A DNA stretch of 18,547 bases from CAZVYJ01 sp964631565 (GTDB lineage: Bacteria; Planctomycetota; Phycisphaerae; SM23-33). Shown here piece by piece: positions 1-6,135 of the stretch (within the stretch, counting starts at the first letter, position 1; every line of letters begins with the position of its first letter). A program made the position numbers and the translations under genes. The stretch is taken from assembly GCA_964631565.1 (NCBI GenBank), contig CAZVYJ010000054.1, positions 1-18,547 of the forward strand, read 5' to 3'. A model generated the notes under the pieces. That model was not told where the DNA came from and ran no database searches. It worked only from the letters and a program-made list of their open reading frames with translations.

Positions 1-64
1 ACTAAAGAAGTCGGCTATTTTTTTGCCTGAACTAAAACTGGGGATGAGTCAGGAAGCAGGCGCC

Positions 65-93
65 TTGACAACATCGCAGCCGGCGTCTAACTT
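65..93 (+). promoter_or_regulatory. Possible promoter of the Gfo/Idh/MocA gene
   Basis: A perfect -35 hexamer TTGACA (65-70) is followed after 17 bp by TAACTT (88-93), a weak -10 with 3 of 6 consensus bases. It lies about 45 bp before the start codon at 136, with a purine-rich ribosome site (AGGAAGG, 114-120) between. The -35 and spacing are seen; promoter function is inferred and the weak -10 keeps confidence low. Confidence 0.35.
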
Positions 94-135
94 TCATGCC
101 AATAACATATACAAGGAAGGGGGGACGGACCAATC

Positions 136-1278
136 ATGGCGAAAAACGAGGCACTTGAAGTAGCGGTTATCGGGCTGGGCAGTTTCGGGCGGCTTACGTT
201 GCAGGGCCTGTGTGAGAGCAGGCTCGTGCGCGTGGTCGGCGTCGCTGACCGCAACGGCAAGCTCGCCGCCCAGGTCGGCAGCGAGATGAAAGTCCCCGCC
301 TATGCCGACAACCGTTCGCTGCTGGCTGAAACGCGCCCGAAAATCGTTTACCTAGCCGTCCCGCCGACCGCGTCGGGCGAACTTATCACCGCCTGTGCCG
401 AGCGCGGCATCCACGTGTGGAAGGAGCAGCCGCTTGCCCGTAATCTCGACGAAGCGGTTGCATTCGTGCAGCGGATGGAGCAGGCCGGTCTGAAATTCGC
501 CGTCGGAACGCATCGGCGCTTCACAGCCGGCTACGGCAGGGCGTACGAACTGCGTGAAAAGCTCGGCCGCATCTTCCTGGGCCGGGCGCACTATCTGTTC
601 AACTGGGGTCCGAATCTCGGCTGGCGCGGCGATAAGGCGTCGGCCGGCGGCGGGGCGCTGCTCGAGCTGGGCTACCACGCCATTGACCTGCTTATCTGGA
701 TGCTCGGCCTGCCGGAGCAGGTTTACGGGCTGACGGCCTGCGGAAACCGGCCCGGCGACACCGGCCCGTCCGGCGAACCGCTGCCGATATACGACACGGA
801 CGACACGGCGGCGGCAATCCTGAATTACAAAAGCGGGGCGATGACGACTGTAGTGACGACCCGTTCGTCCGGACCGGTAAGCGAAGAGCTTGCGCTGCAC
901 GGCCGCGGCGGGTCGCTGACGGCATGCAGCGAATCGTGCCTCTTCCGCGACCCGGACGGCAACGTGCTCGACCGCACCGACGAAGAACCAGCATCGGTTG
1001 CGCCGTTCAGGCGACAGGCTGAGGCGTTCGCCAAAGCGGTAATCAATAATGATGCGTCCTGGCCGTGCTCCGCCCGCGAGAATCTGCTGACGATGGCGGT
1101 GCTGGAGGCGATTTATCTTTCCGCACGCACCAGTCAGCCTGAAAACCCGGCAAGTTGTTTGCACACGCGCGGCGTTCCGCTGGAAACCATAATTCCGCGA
1201 AAACAGCAGGCCCCGGATGCGCCGGCGGAAAAATCTGAAGGCGAGTTTTTTGAAGACTCCGCCGAGCTGCTCGATTAG
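136..1278 (+). CDS. Gfo/Idh/MocA family NAD(P)-dependent oxidoreductase
   Basis: A cytoplasmic sugar or cyclitol dehydrogenase-like protein of 380 residues, normal for the family, with no signal peptide. The N-terminal Rossmann fold shows VIGLGSFG at residues 11-18 (GxGxxG dinucleotide site) and the C-terminal domain has the usual Gly-rich GGGALLELGYHAIDLL block (171-186), including the conserved His181 and Asp184. The family's EKP motif reads EQP here (97-99), so the lysine that normally helps bind or protonate the substrate is replaced by Gln. The start at 136 follows AGGAAGG at 114-120. The gene converges with the URO-D-like gene and the stop codons overlap by 4 bp. Substrate cannot be told from sequence; the family is certain, the exact reaction is not. 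Confidence 0.93.
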   Translation: MAKNEALEVAVIGLGSFGRLTLQGLCESRLVRVVGVADRNGKLAAQVGSEMKVPAYADNRSLLAETRPKIVYLAVPPTASGELITACAERGIHVWKEQPLARNLDEAVAFVQRMEQAGLKFAVGTHRRFTAGYGRAYELREKLGRIFLGRAHYLFNWGPNLGWRGDKASAGGGALLELGYHAIDLLIWMLGLPEQVYGLTACGNRPGDTGPSGEPLPIYDTDDTAAAILNYKSGAMTTVVTTRSSGPVSEELALHGRGGSLTACSESCLFRDPDGNVLDRTDEEPASVAPFRRQAEAFAKAVINNDASWPCSARENLLTMAVLEAIYLSARTSQPENPASCLHTRGVPLETIIPRKQQAPDAPAEKSEGEFFEDSAELLD

Positions 1279-2312
1279 CGAGGTTTTGACGCTTCGTCGA
1301 CGAATGCGATTATGTTTTCCATCGGGGTTTCCTCGCCGGGCGATTTCGCCGGCGCCAGTATGTATCCGCCGCCTCTGCCCATTTCCCGTTTTAGCCTGCG
1401 AACCTCGGCTCGGATTTCATCCGGCGTGCCGAACGGCATCACGCTCTGCGCGCCCAGCCCGCCCCAGAAGCGTATGTCGCGGCCGTATTCGCGCTTGAGC
1501 CTGTAAATATCCATGCACTCGGGCTGGCAGCTTTCCATCATGTCCAGGCCGATTTCAATGAGGTCCGGGACGACTTCGGTGTTGTCCCCGCACATGTGCA
1601 TGATGGTGTGCAGCCCATAGTGGTGGATCCGCTCGTATATCCGTTTCCATCGCGGCTTGAACAGCCGTCGCCAGCGATCCGCGCCCATCAGCATGCCTCG
1701 CTGCCCGGCGTGGTCGTCGGTGAGGAACACCGCGTCAATCGGCGCCTCCGCCAGCAGGTCGATGCTCTGCAGCATCCACTCTGTGATGGTTTCCAGCAGC
1801 TCCTCGGCGAATTTTTCCTCGGCGATGAGGTCCATCAGGAAATTCTCGAATCCGCGCAGCGACCATGCGCGCTCGAAAAGTCCAAACGAATGGCCGGCTA
1901 TGCGGTACTTGTCATTCGAGTCGGCCAGTTCCTTCGGCCAGAGAGGATGGAGATATTTCGTGAAATAGCTCTTCAGGTCCGGCAGTTTGTAGTTTCCGAT
2001 CGCCGGTTCAGTGAGCGGCCAGGCTACCAGGTGATGCGTCGTGCCCAGCATCCACGAGCAGCCGAACAGGTCTTTTTTGCTGCCGTCGCCCTGCGTTTCC
2101 ATCGGCGCGCAGCTCATAAAGTTATCCACACCGGTCGCACCGCCGATGTATTCTGTCTTTCGACCGCCCCATGAGCTGTCACCAAAATATTCGTCGAGTG
2201 CGGCGGTCTGTTTCTGATTGATCCAGAATACATAAGGCACGTAATCCGTCTGCCGGTACTGAAACGCCAGCTTCACGGCGTCTCGCGGCTGGAGTTTGTC
2301 GGTGTTCCACAT
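1275..2312 (-). CDS. Uroporphyrinogen decarboxylase-like (URO-D superfamily) protein
   Basis: A 345-residue member of the URO-D/methylcobamide:CoM methyltransferase superfamily, a cytoplasmic TIM barrel. HMCG (239-242) matches the His-x-Cys zinc ligand motif of the methyltransferase branch, and Cys262 is a candidate further ligand. The C-terminal stretch GGLGAQ...ILAPAKSPGEETPMENI is typical of the uncharacterised URO-D-like proteins common in PVC genomes. A true HemE is unlikely because the protein diverges from the HemE N-terminal signature and no haem genes lie nearby. I chose ATG at 2312: AGAGGA lies about 8 nt upstream and a perfect TATAAT (2343-2348) lies between it and an upstream ATG at 2378, which would otherwise add 22 unlikely residues. 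A corrinoid-dependent methyltransferase role is possible but not shown. Confidence 0.88.
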   Translation of the reverse strand: MWNTDKLQPRDAVKLAFQYRQTDYVPYVFWINQKQTAALDEYFGDSSWGGRKTEYIGGATGVDNFMSCAPMETQGDGSKKDLFGCSWMLGTTHHLVAWPLTEPAIGNYKLPDLKSYFTKYLHPLWPKELADSNDKYRIAGHSFGLFERAWSLRGFENFLMDLIAEEKFAEELLETITEWMLQSIDLLAEAPIDAVFLTDDHAGQRGMLMGADRWRRLFKPRWKRIYERIHHYGLHTIMHMCGDNTEVVPDLIEIGLDMMESCQPECMDIYRLKREYGRDIRFWGGLGAQSVMPFGTPDEIRAEVRRLKREMGRGGGYILAPAKSPGEETPMENIIAFVDEASKPR

Positions 2313-2342
2313 TTTACGGTTCCTCTTAAAATGGTGCGCCGG

Positions 2343-2348
2343 ATTATA
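2343..2348 (-). promoter_or_regulatory. Perfect -10 TATAAT upstream of the URO-D-like gene
   Basis: On the minus strand the surge GGTTTATAATCC holds a consensus -10 hexamer about 31 bp before the chosen start at 2312. No good -35 is seen at 15-18 bp spacing, where the sequence is G-rich. If used, transcription starts near 2336, downstream of the alternative ATG at 2378, which supports the shorter protein. Confidence 0.35.
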
Positions 2349-2403
2349 AACCGGCTGAAAACCACCCCCAGGAAACACTCTCGAATCGCAAAGGTTGCGT
2401 AAC

Positions 2404-3177
2404 TTATTGCGGCATGTCCCTTAATTCTCGCCACGGGGCGTTATTCAGCGAGGCCAGCCGCCCGTGCTGCGTCATGTCCACGTGCAGGGGCGTGACGGTT
2501 ATATAGCCTTCGAGCATGGCTGCAACGTCGGTGTCTTCCTGGCCGGGCCTGAATTCATACTTGTCGCTCAGGCGATAAGTTTCGATACCGTCGGAAACGC
2601 TGCGTATATATTCGTCGTTTAGCTCATCGGTTGACTGGCGGGCGACGCGGACGCCCACCGGCCAGCCGGCTCGGGCAGCGGGAATGTTGACGTTTATCAG
2701 ATCGCCGGGGGCCAGTTTGTCGGCGAGCAGCCTGTCCAGCACCCAGCGGCACTGGCGGGCGGCGCGGGCGAAGTCGATTTCACCGGTGGCCATTGAGGCG
2801 GAAAACGCCACAGCCGGAATATTGAACATCGCCGCCTCTGCCGCCGCGGCGACCGTGCCGGAATAGAAAACATTTATCCCCACATTCGCGCCGGCGTTTA
2901 TGCCGGACAGCACCAGGTCCGGCCGGACGGGCAGCAGGCTGCGGATTGCCAGCCGGACGCAGTCGGCGGGGCGGCCGTCAACGCTTATGCCCTCGAAGCC
3001 GCCCACGCGAACGCGGCGAACCGCAAGCGGGGCGGTAAGGGTGATGGCGTGGCCGGCTGCCGACTGCGGCGAATCCGGCGCGACCACGTGAATCTCGCCG
3101 AGATCGGCAACCGCCTCCCGCAGCGCCGCCAGACCCGGCGCGAGTATGCCGTCGTCATTGCTTATGAGTATCCGCAT
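2404..3177 (-). CDS. surE: 5'/3'-nucleotidase SurE (survival protein)
   Basis: A metal-dependent nucleoside monophosphate phosphatase of 257 residues, the usual length. The N-terminus MRILISNDDG carries the metal-binding Asp8-Asp9 pair; Ser39 in APDSPQSAAGH and Asn94 in SGINAGANVG match the other conserved metal or phosphate ligands. SurE acts in the cytoplasm on 5'- and 3'-nucleotides. The start at 3177 is fixed by the conserved N-terminus, although the bases just before it (ACTTTCCTC) are pyrimidine-rich and give no ribosome site. It starts 48 bp after the prepilin-like gene on the same strand, so translation may depend on a shared transcript. All key residues are present; the assignment is firm. 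Confidence 0.96.
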   Translation of the reverse strand: MRILISNDDGILAPGLAALREAVADLGEIHVVAPDSPQSAAGHAITLTAPLAVRRVRVGGFEGISVDGRPADCVRLAIRSLLPVRPDLVLSGINAGANVGINVFYSGTVAAAAEAAMFNIPAVAFSASMATGEIDFARAARQCRWVLDRLLADKLAPGDLINVNIPAARAGWPVGVRVARQSTDELNDEYIRSVSDGIETYRLSDKYEFRPGQEDTDVAAMLEGYITVTPLHVDMTQHGRLASLNNAPWRELRDMPQ

Positions 3178-3225
3178 GAGGAAAGTGTAACGTCGGCAAC
3201 CACGTTTGCAAAGCCGTCAGCCGGA

Positions 3226-4158
3226 CTACCGCGAGCCGTCGAAAAATTGCCATATCCGCTCGGCGGCGGAGGCGTGGTAAAGGCTGTCGGCGCCGGCCGA
3301 GTTGCCCGGGGCGATGGAGTTGCTTCTAACCGTGCCGCTGTCGGCGATGCGTTTGACCGCACCGTCGCCGTAAAGTGCGTTGAATTTTTCGCCGTGGCAC
3401 CAGCTGGCGCGGATGGGGTACTTTGTCAGACTGCCTGACGTTCCGCCGTCCTGCCGGCGGTCCTGCCACCAGAACGTATCAGCCAGCATTGCATCTTCAG
3501 CCGGGACGTAATCGTCGTCGCCGCAGCCTGTTTCGCTCAGCGTGCGATAGCTGCGGTCGAAGCGCGCCTGCGGAACGACCTGTCTGCCGCCGGCGGCCCC
3601 TGCCGCACCCGCAACCGCCACTGTCGCGCCGCCGGGTTTCATGCGGTAGATGTTCAGCGCTCCGCCCCCGCCGTAGTTCAGCAGGCCCGGTGCGGTCGAG
3701 AACAGGTCTTCGCTGGCCGGGAACCGCAGGCAGTACGTGCTGAAACGGAACGAATATTCAAAGTAGCTGGCGTCGCCGCGGGCGAGCGATTCGTCCGCAC
3801 TCGGGCAGAGCAGTCTCGCCGGCGAGGTCAGGCCGTCGTCAGCCAGCGTCCAGAGGTTAACGCGCGTGTCGCCGCGGAACATGGCGGCCGGGTCGCCGGC
3901 CTGGCTCGGCCCGCCGTAATGTCCGGACTCCGGCAGGCAGCCCTGCATGTCGCTGAAGATGAACGGCGGCATCTGCCGGCAGTTCGCTGAGGCGTAATCC
4001 ATGAGGGCGGAGTGGATGTCGTGCATTCCGGCCGAGCAGCTGACCATGCGGGCCTGCTCGCGGGCGGCGGAAAGCGTGGGCAGAAGGATACCGCAGAGTA
4101 GTGCAATAACCGCAACTACGAGAAGCGCCTCTATAAGAGTAAGGCCGACCCGCCGCAT
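3226..4158 (-). CDS. Type II secretion/pilin-like protein with N-methylation signal and H-X9-DG motif
   Basis: A 310-residue prepilin-like protein. The N-terminus MRRVG|LTLIE has the prepilin peptidase site after Gly5 with Glu at +5, followed by a hydrophobic helix (about residues 10-27) and a polar exported domain. Near the C-terminus HGEKFNALYGDG (255-266) fits the H-X9-DG motif exactly, which marks a prepilin-like family greatly expanded in planctomycetes and lentisphaeres, whose function is mostly unknown. GGAGG sits 5 nt before the ATG, and a promoter with perfect TTGACA lies just upstream. It stands alone here: no secretion ATPase, prepilin peptidase or other pilin is seen in the window. 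It probably shares a transcript with surE. Confidence 0.92.
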   Translation of the reverse strand: MRRVGLTLIEALLVVAVIALLCGILLPTLSAAREQARMVSCSAGMHDIHSALMDYASANCRQMPPFIFSDMQGCLPESGHYGGPSQAGDPAAMFRGDTRVNLWTLADDGLTSPARLLCPSADESLARGDASYFEYSFRFSTYCLRFPASEDLFSTAPGLLNYGGGGALNIYRMKPGGATVAVAGAAGAAGGRQVVPQARFDRSYRTLSETGCGDDDYVPAEDAMLADTFWWQDRRQDGGTSGSLTKYPIRASWCHGEKFNALYGDGAVKRIADSGTVRSNSIAPGNSAGADSLYHASAAERIWQFFDGSR

Positions 4159-4193
4159 CCTGCCTCCACAGATAGAGTTATCTTGATGCGACC

Positions 4194-4222
4194 ATTCTCT
4201 GCAGCAATGGCGGGGGTGTCAA
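4194..4222 (-). promoter_or_regulatory. Probable promoter of the prepilin-like gene (and surE)
   Basis: On the minus strand a perfect TTGACA (4217-4222) is followed after exactly 17 bp by GAGAAT (4194-4199; 4 of 6). The predicted transcript starts near 4187, about 30 nt before the ATG at 4158, with the GGAGG ribosome site in between. Confidence 0.5.
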
Positions 4223-4244
4223 CCCTATGTCACCAGCTTCTGCG

Positions 4245-5207
4245 CTAAAACCACCAGGCCTTGCCGATTGGCTGGGTAAGAATAACGTTTTTGAGGTATG
4301 CGACGGCCTTTTCAAAGCCCTCGGTCATGCTCATCAGCGAGTCTTCGTGCTCGATGCTTATCACGCCGTCGTAGCCGTGCGTCCGCAGCATGGAGACGAA
4401 TGGTTTCCAGAATTCGTCGCCGTGGCCGTAGCCGACCGTGCGGAAAACCCATGAACGTTTCTTCACGTCGCCGTAGCTCTTGATGTCCAGATTGCCGGTG
4501 ATGCCGGAGTTGCGCTGGTCTATCGCGCAGTCCTTGGCGTGGACGTGGAAGATGCACTTGTGTTCGCCGAGGAAGCGGGCGGCCTCCACCGGGTCGATGC
4601 CCTGCCAGAAGAAGTGGCTGGGGTCGAGATTTGCGCCGAGATTTTTGCCCGCGGCGCTGCGAAGGCGGACGATGTCCTCGGGATTGTGAACGGTCATGCC
4701 GGGATGCGCCTCGAAAGCTATCTTCACGCCGCACTTCGCGGCGAAGTCGTTTTCCTTTTTCCAGAAGGGGATGATGACCTTGTTCCACTGGTAGTCGGCC
4801 GCTGCGGCGAAGTCGTCCGGCCAGGGGCAGGTGACGAAATTCGGCGTCTTGTCGCCGGCACAACCGCCGGGGCAGCCGGAAAAATTGATAACCACGGTTC
4901 CAAATTCCGCAGCAAGCATCACGCCGTTGCGGTGCGCCTGCCGGTGGACGGCGGCGATTTTCTTGTCCGGGTGCACCGGGTTGCCGTGCACCGCGATGCC
5001 GTGAACCTCCAGGCCGCAGTCGGCGATTTTGCTTTTGAGGTCTCGCAGCTTCGATTTGTTTTTGTGGATGCCGCTGATTTTCCACGGGTCGCCCGGATAC
5101 GCCCCGGCCGGCAGCTCGATCGCATCCAGGCCCAGCCTTACGCAGTATTCCAGTGCGTCGTCCAGCCCCATCCCGCCGAAAAGCGCGCCCATAACGCCGA
5201 GTTTCAT
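4245..5207 (-). CDS. Sugar phosphate isomerase/epimerase-like TIM-barrel protein
   Basis: A 320-residue AP endonuclease 2/xylose isomerase-like TIM barrel, probably a cytoplasmic sugar isomerase or epimerase. Likely metal ligands stand in the usual order: Glu166 (IAFEAHPG), Asp195 and His198 (NLDPSHFFWQG), His221/His223 (FHVHAKD) and Glu286 (ISIEHED). The GYGHGDEFW stretch (259-267) is also typical. The barrel begins at MKLGVMGALF; AAGGAG lies about 7 nt before this ATG at 5207, so I reject the upstream in-frame ATG at 5288, which would add 27 residues overlapping the trmB promoter region. The downstream gap to the prepilin-like gene is 86 bp and that gene has its own promoter. Substrate unknown; the company of other carbohydrate genes suggests sugar catabolism. 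Confidence 0.92.
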   Translation of the reverse strand: MKLGVMGALFGGMGLDDALEYCVRLGLDAIELPAGAYPGDPWKISGIHKNKSKLRDLKSKIADCGLEVHGIAVHGNPVHPDKKIAAVHRQAHRNGVMLAAEFGTVVINFSGCPGGCAGDKTPNFVTCPWPDDFAAAADYQWNKVIIPFWKKENDFAAKCGVKIAFEAHPGMTVHNPEDIVRLRSAAGKNLGANLDPSHFFWQGIDPVEAARFLGEHKCIFHVHAKDCAIDQRNSGITGNLDIKSYGDVKKRSWVFRTVGYGHGDEFWKPFVSMLRTHGYDGVISIEHEDSLMSMTEGFEKAVAYLKNVILTQPIGKAWWF

Positions 5208-5247
5208 GGCCTGCTCCTTTTTCGTTGTTACCTGACAGTGCAGTAAC

Positions 5248-5275
5248 ATTATGTCCTGCCAGGCCGGCAAAGCAA
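5248..5275 (-). promoter_or_regulatory. Possible promoter of the isomerase-like gene
   Basis: On the minus strand TTGCTT (5270-5275) and CATAAT (5248-5253; 5 of 6) are 16 bp apart, with the start codon 40 bp downstream. The -35 is weak. It lies about 55 bp from the opposite-facing trmB promoter candidate, so the two genes would be divergently expressed. Confidence 0.3.
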
Positions 5276-5329
5276 GGACATTGGTCATTCACCGTTCGCC
5301 AATCTTATCAACACTGCCGCTTCAGGGGC

Positions 5330-5358
5330 TTGTCCGCCGGCCGGCAAACGTCTATTCT
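5330..5358 (+). promoter_or_regulatory. Possible promoter of trmB
   Basis: TTGTCC (5330-5335) and TATTCT (5353-5358) are separated by 17 bp; each matches 4 of 6 consensus bases. The ATG at 5365 follows 6 bp later, so a transcript from here would be leaderless or nearly so, which agrees with the lack of any purine-rich ribosome site before trmB. Confidence 0.3.
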
Positions 5359-5364
5359 GCCGTG

Positions 5365-6015
5365 ATGCGACAAAGTTCACCGAAACACATATCGCACGGC
5401 CGCGAGGGCAAATTCGATACCGGCGGGATAATGCTGGATGAGAACATCGCCGGGCCGCTGGACTTCGCGGAGCTGTTCGGCAACGACAGGCTGGTCGAGC
5501 TGGAAATCGGCATGGGCAAAGGTACGTTCCTGCTCGCCCGCGCGAAGGCCCGGCCGGAAATAAATTTTCTCGGTCTGGAATACGCCAGGGCTTACTGCAG
5601 CTACTGCGCCGACCGGTTCCGCCGGGCCGGCCTGACGAACGTGCGAACCACATACATAGAGGCGGCCACCTTCTTCAGGCTCTATGTCCCGCCGGAAAGC
5701 CTCTGGCGGGTGCACATATACTTTCCTGACCCCTGGCCGAAGCGAAAGCACAATCGCCGGCGCCTCATTCAGCCGCGATTCGTCGAGCAGGTGCGCCGGT
5801 CGCTGAAAATCGGCGGGCAGCTGCTTGTGGTCACCGACCACCAGGATTATTTCCAGCAGATACGCAAGGTGCTCGCCGGCGCCGAGGGGATGGCCGGCAT
5901 TCCAATGCCGAGCATGACCGATGCAAGCGGGGAAATCGTCGGAACGAATTTCGAGCGCAAGTACATCGCGCAGGGCCGGCCGTTCTATAACATCGCCCGC
6001 CTGCGGTATCGTTGA
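5365..6015 (+). CDS. trmB: tRNA (guanine-N7-)-methyltransferase TrmB
   Basis: A SAM-dependent methylase that makes m7G46 in the variable loop of tRNA. With the start at 5365 it has 216 residues, normal for bacterial TrmB. Motif I ELEIGMGKGTF (45-55) binds SAM; FPDPWPKRKHNRRR (120-133) is the TrmB signature with the catalytic Asp; TNFERKYIAQGRPFYNIAR near the end is the conserved tRNA-binding tail. An in-frame ATG at 5251 would add 38 residues of low similarity to the family and run across both divergent promoter candidates, so the shorter form is preferred. No Shine-Dalgarno is seen. It is transcribed away from the isomerase-like gene. Confidence 0.95.
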   Translation: MRQSSPKHISHGREGKFDTGGIMLDENIAGPLDFAELFGNDRLVELEIGMGKGTFLLARAKARPEINFLGLEYARAYCSYCADRFRRAGLTNVRTTYIEAATFFRLYVPPESLWRVHIYFPDPWPKRKHNRRRLIQPRFVEQVRRSLKIGGQLLVVTDHQDYFQQIRKVLAGAEGMAGIPMPSMTDASGEIVGTNFERKYIAQGRPFYNIARLRYR

Positions 6016-6018
6016 TTG

Positions 6019-6046
6019 TTGTCGCATCGGCCCGCCCGCATAAATT
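6019..6046 (+). promoter_or_regulatory. Possible promoter of the Kef-type antiporter gene
   Basis: TTGTCG (6019-6024) and TAAATT (6041-6046) are spaced by 16 bp, each with 4 of 6 consensus bases, starting 4 bp after the trmB stop. This would give a leader of roughly 80 nt before the antiporter start. Confidence 0.28.
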
Positions 6047-6135
6047 AACGGTTCACACTGCGGGGCGGTGGCTTTATCATATCCGTCGCCGATATCCTTG
6101 AAACGGCGGCAAAACCGCGATTGTGAGGAATGTTG

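Noticed and set aside
1..64. GGC-T-run-GCC near the left edge, possibly the end of an upstream gene's terminator
   Set aside because: The window cuts the region and the stem is only three base pairs, so no call is justified.
352..1164. A 270-codon minus-strand frame inside the Gfo/Idh/MocA gene
   Set aside because: Low-complexity Arg/Ala-rich product, an antisense shadow of a clear gene.
2122..2130. A perfect DnaA box TTATCCACA
   Set aside because: It lies inside the URO-D-like coding region, alone and far from dnaA; one nonamer can occur by chance.
4312..5292. A 326-codon minus-strand frame overlapping the isomerase-like gene in another phase
   Set aside because: Product is Arg/Gly/Pro-rich text from a shifted reading of the real gene.
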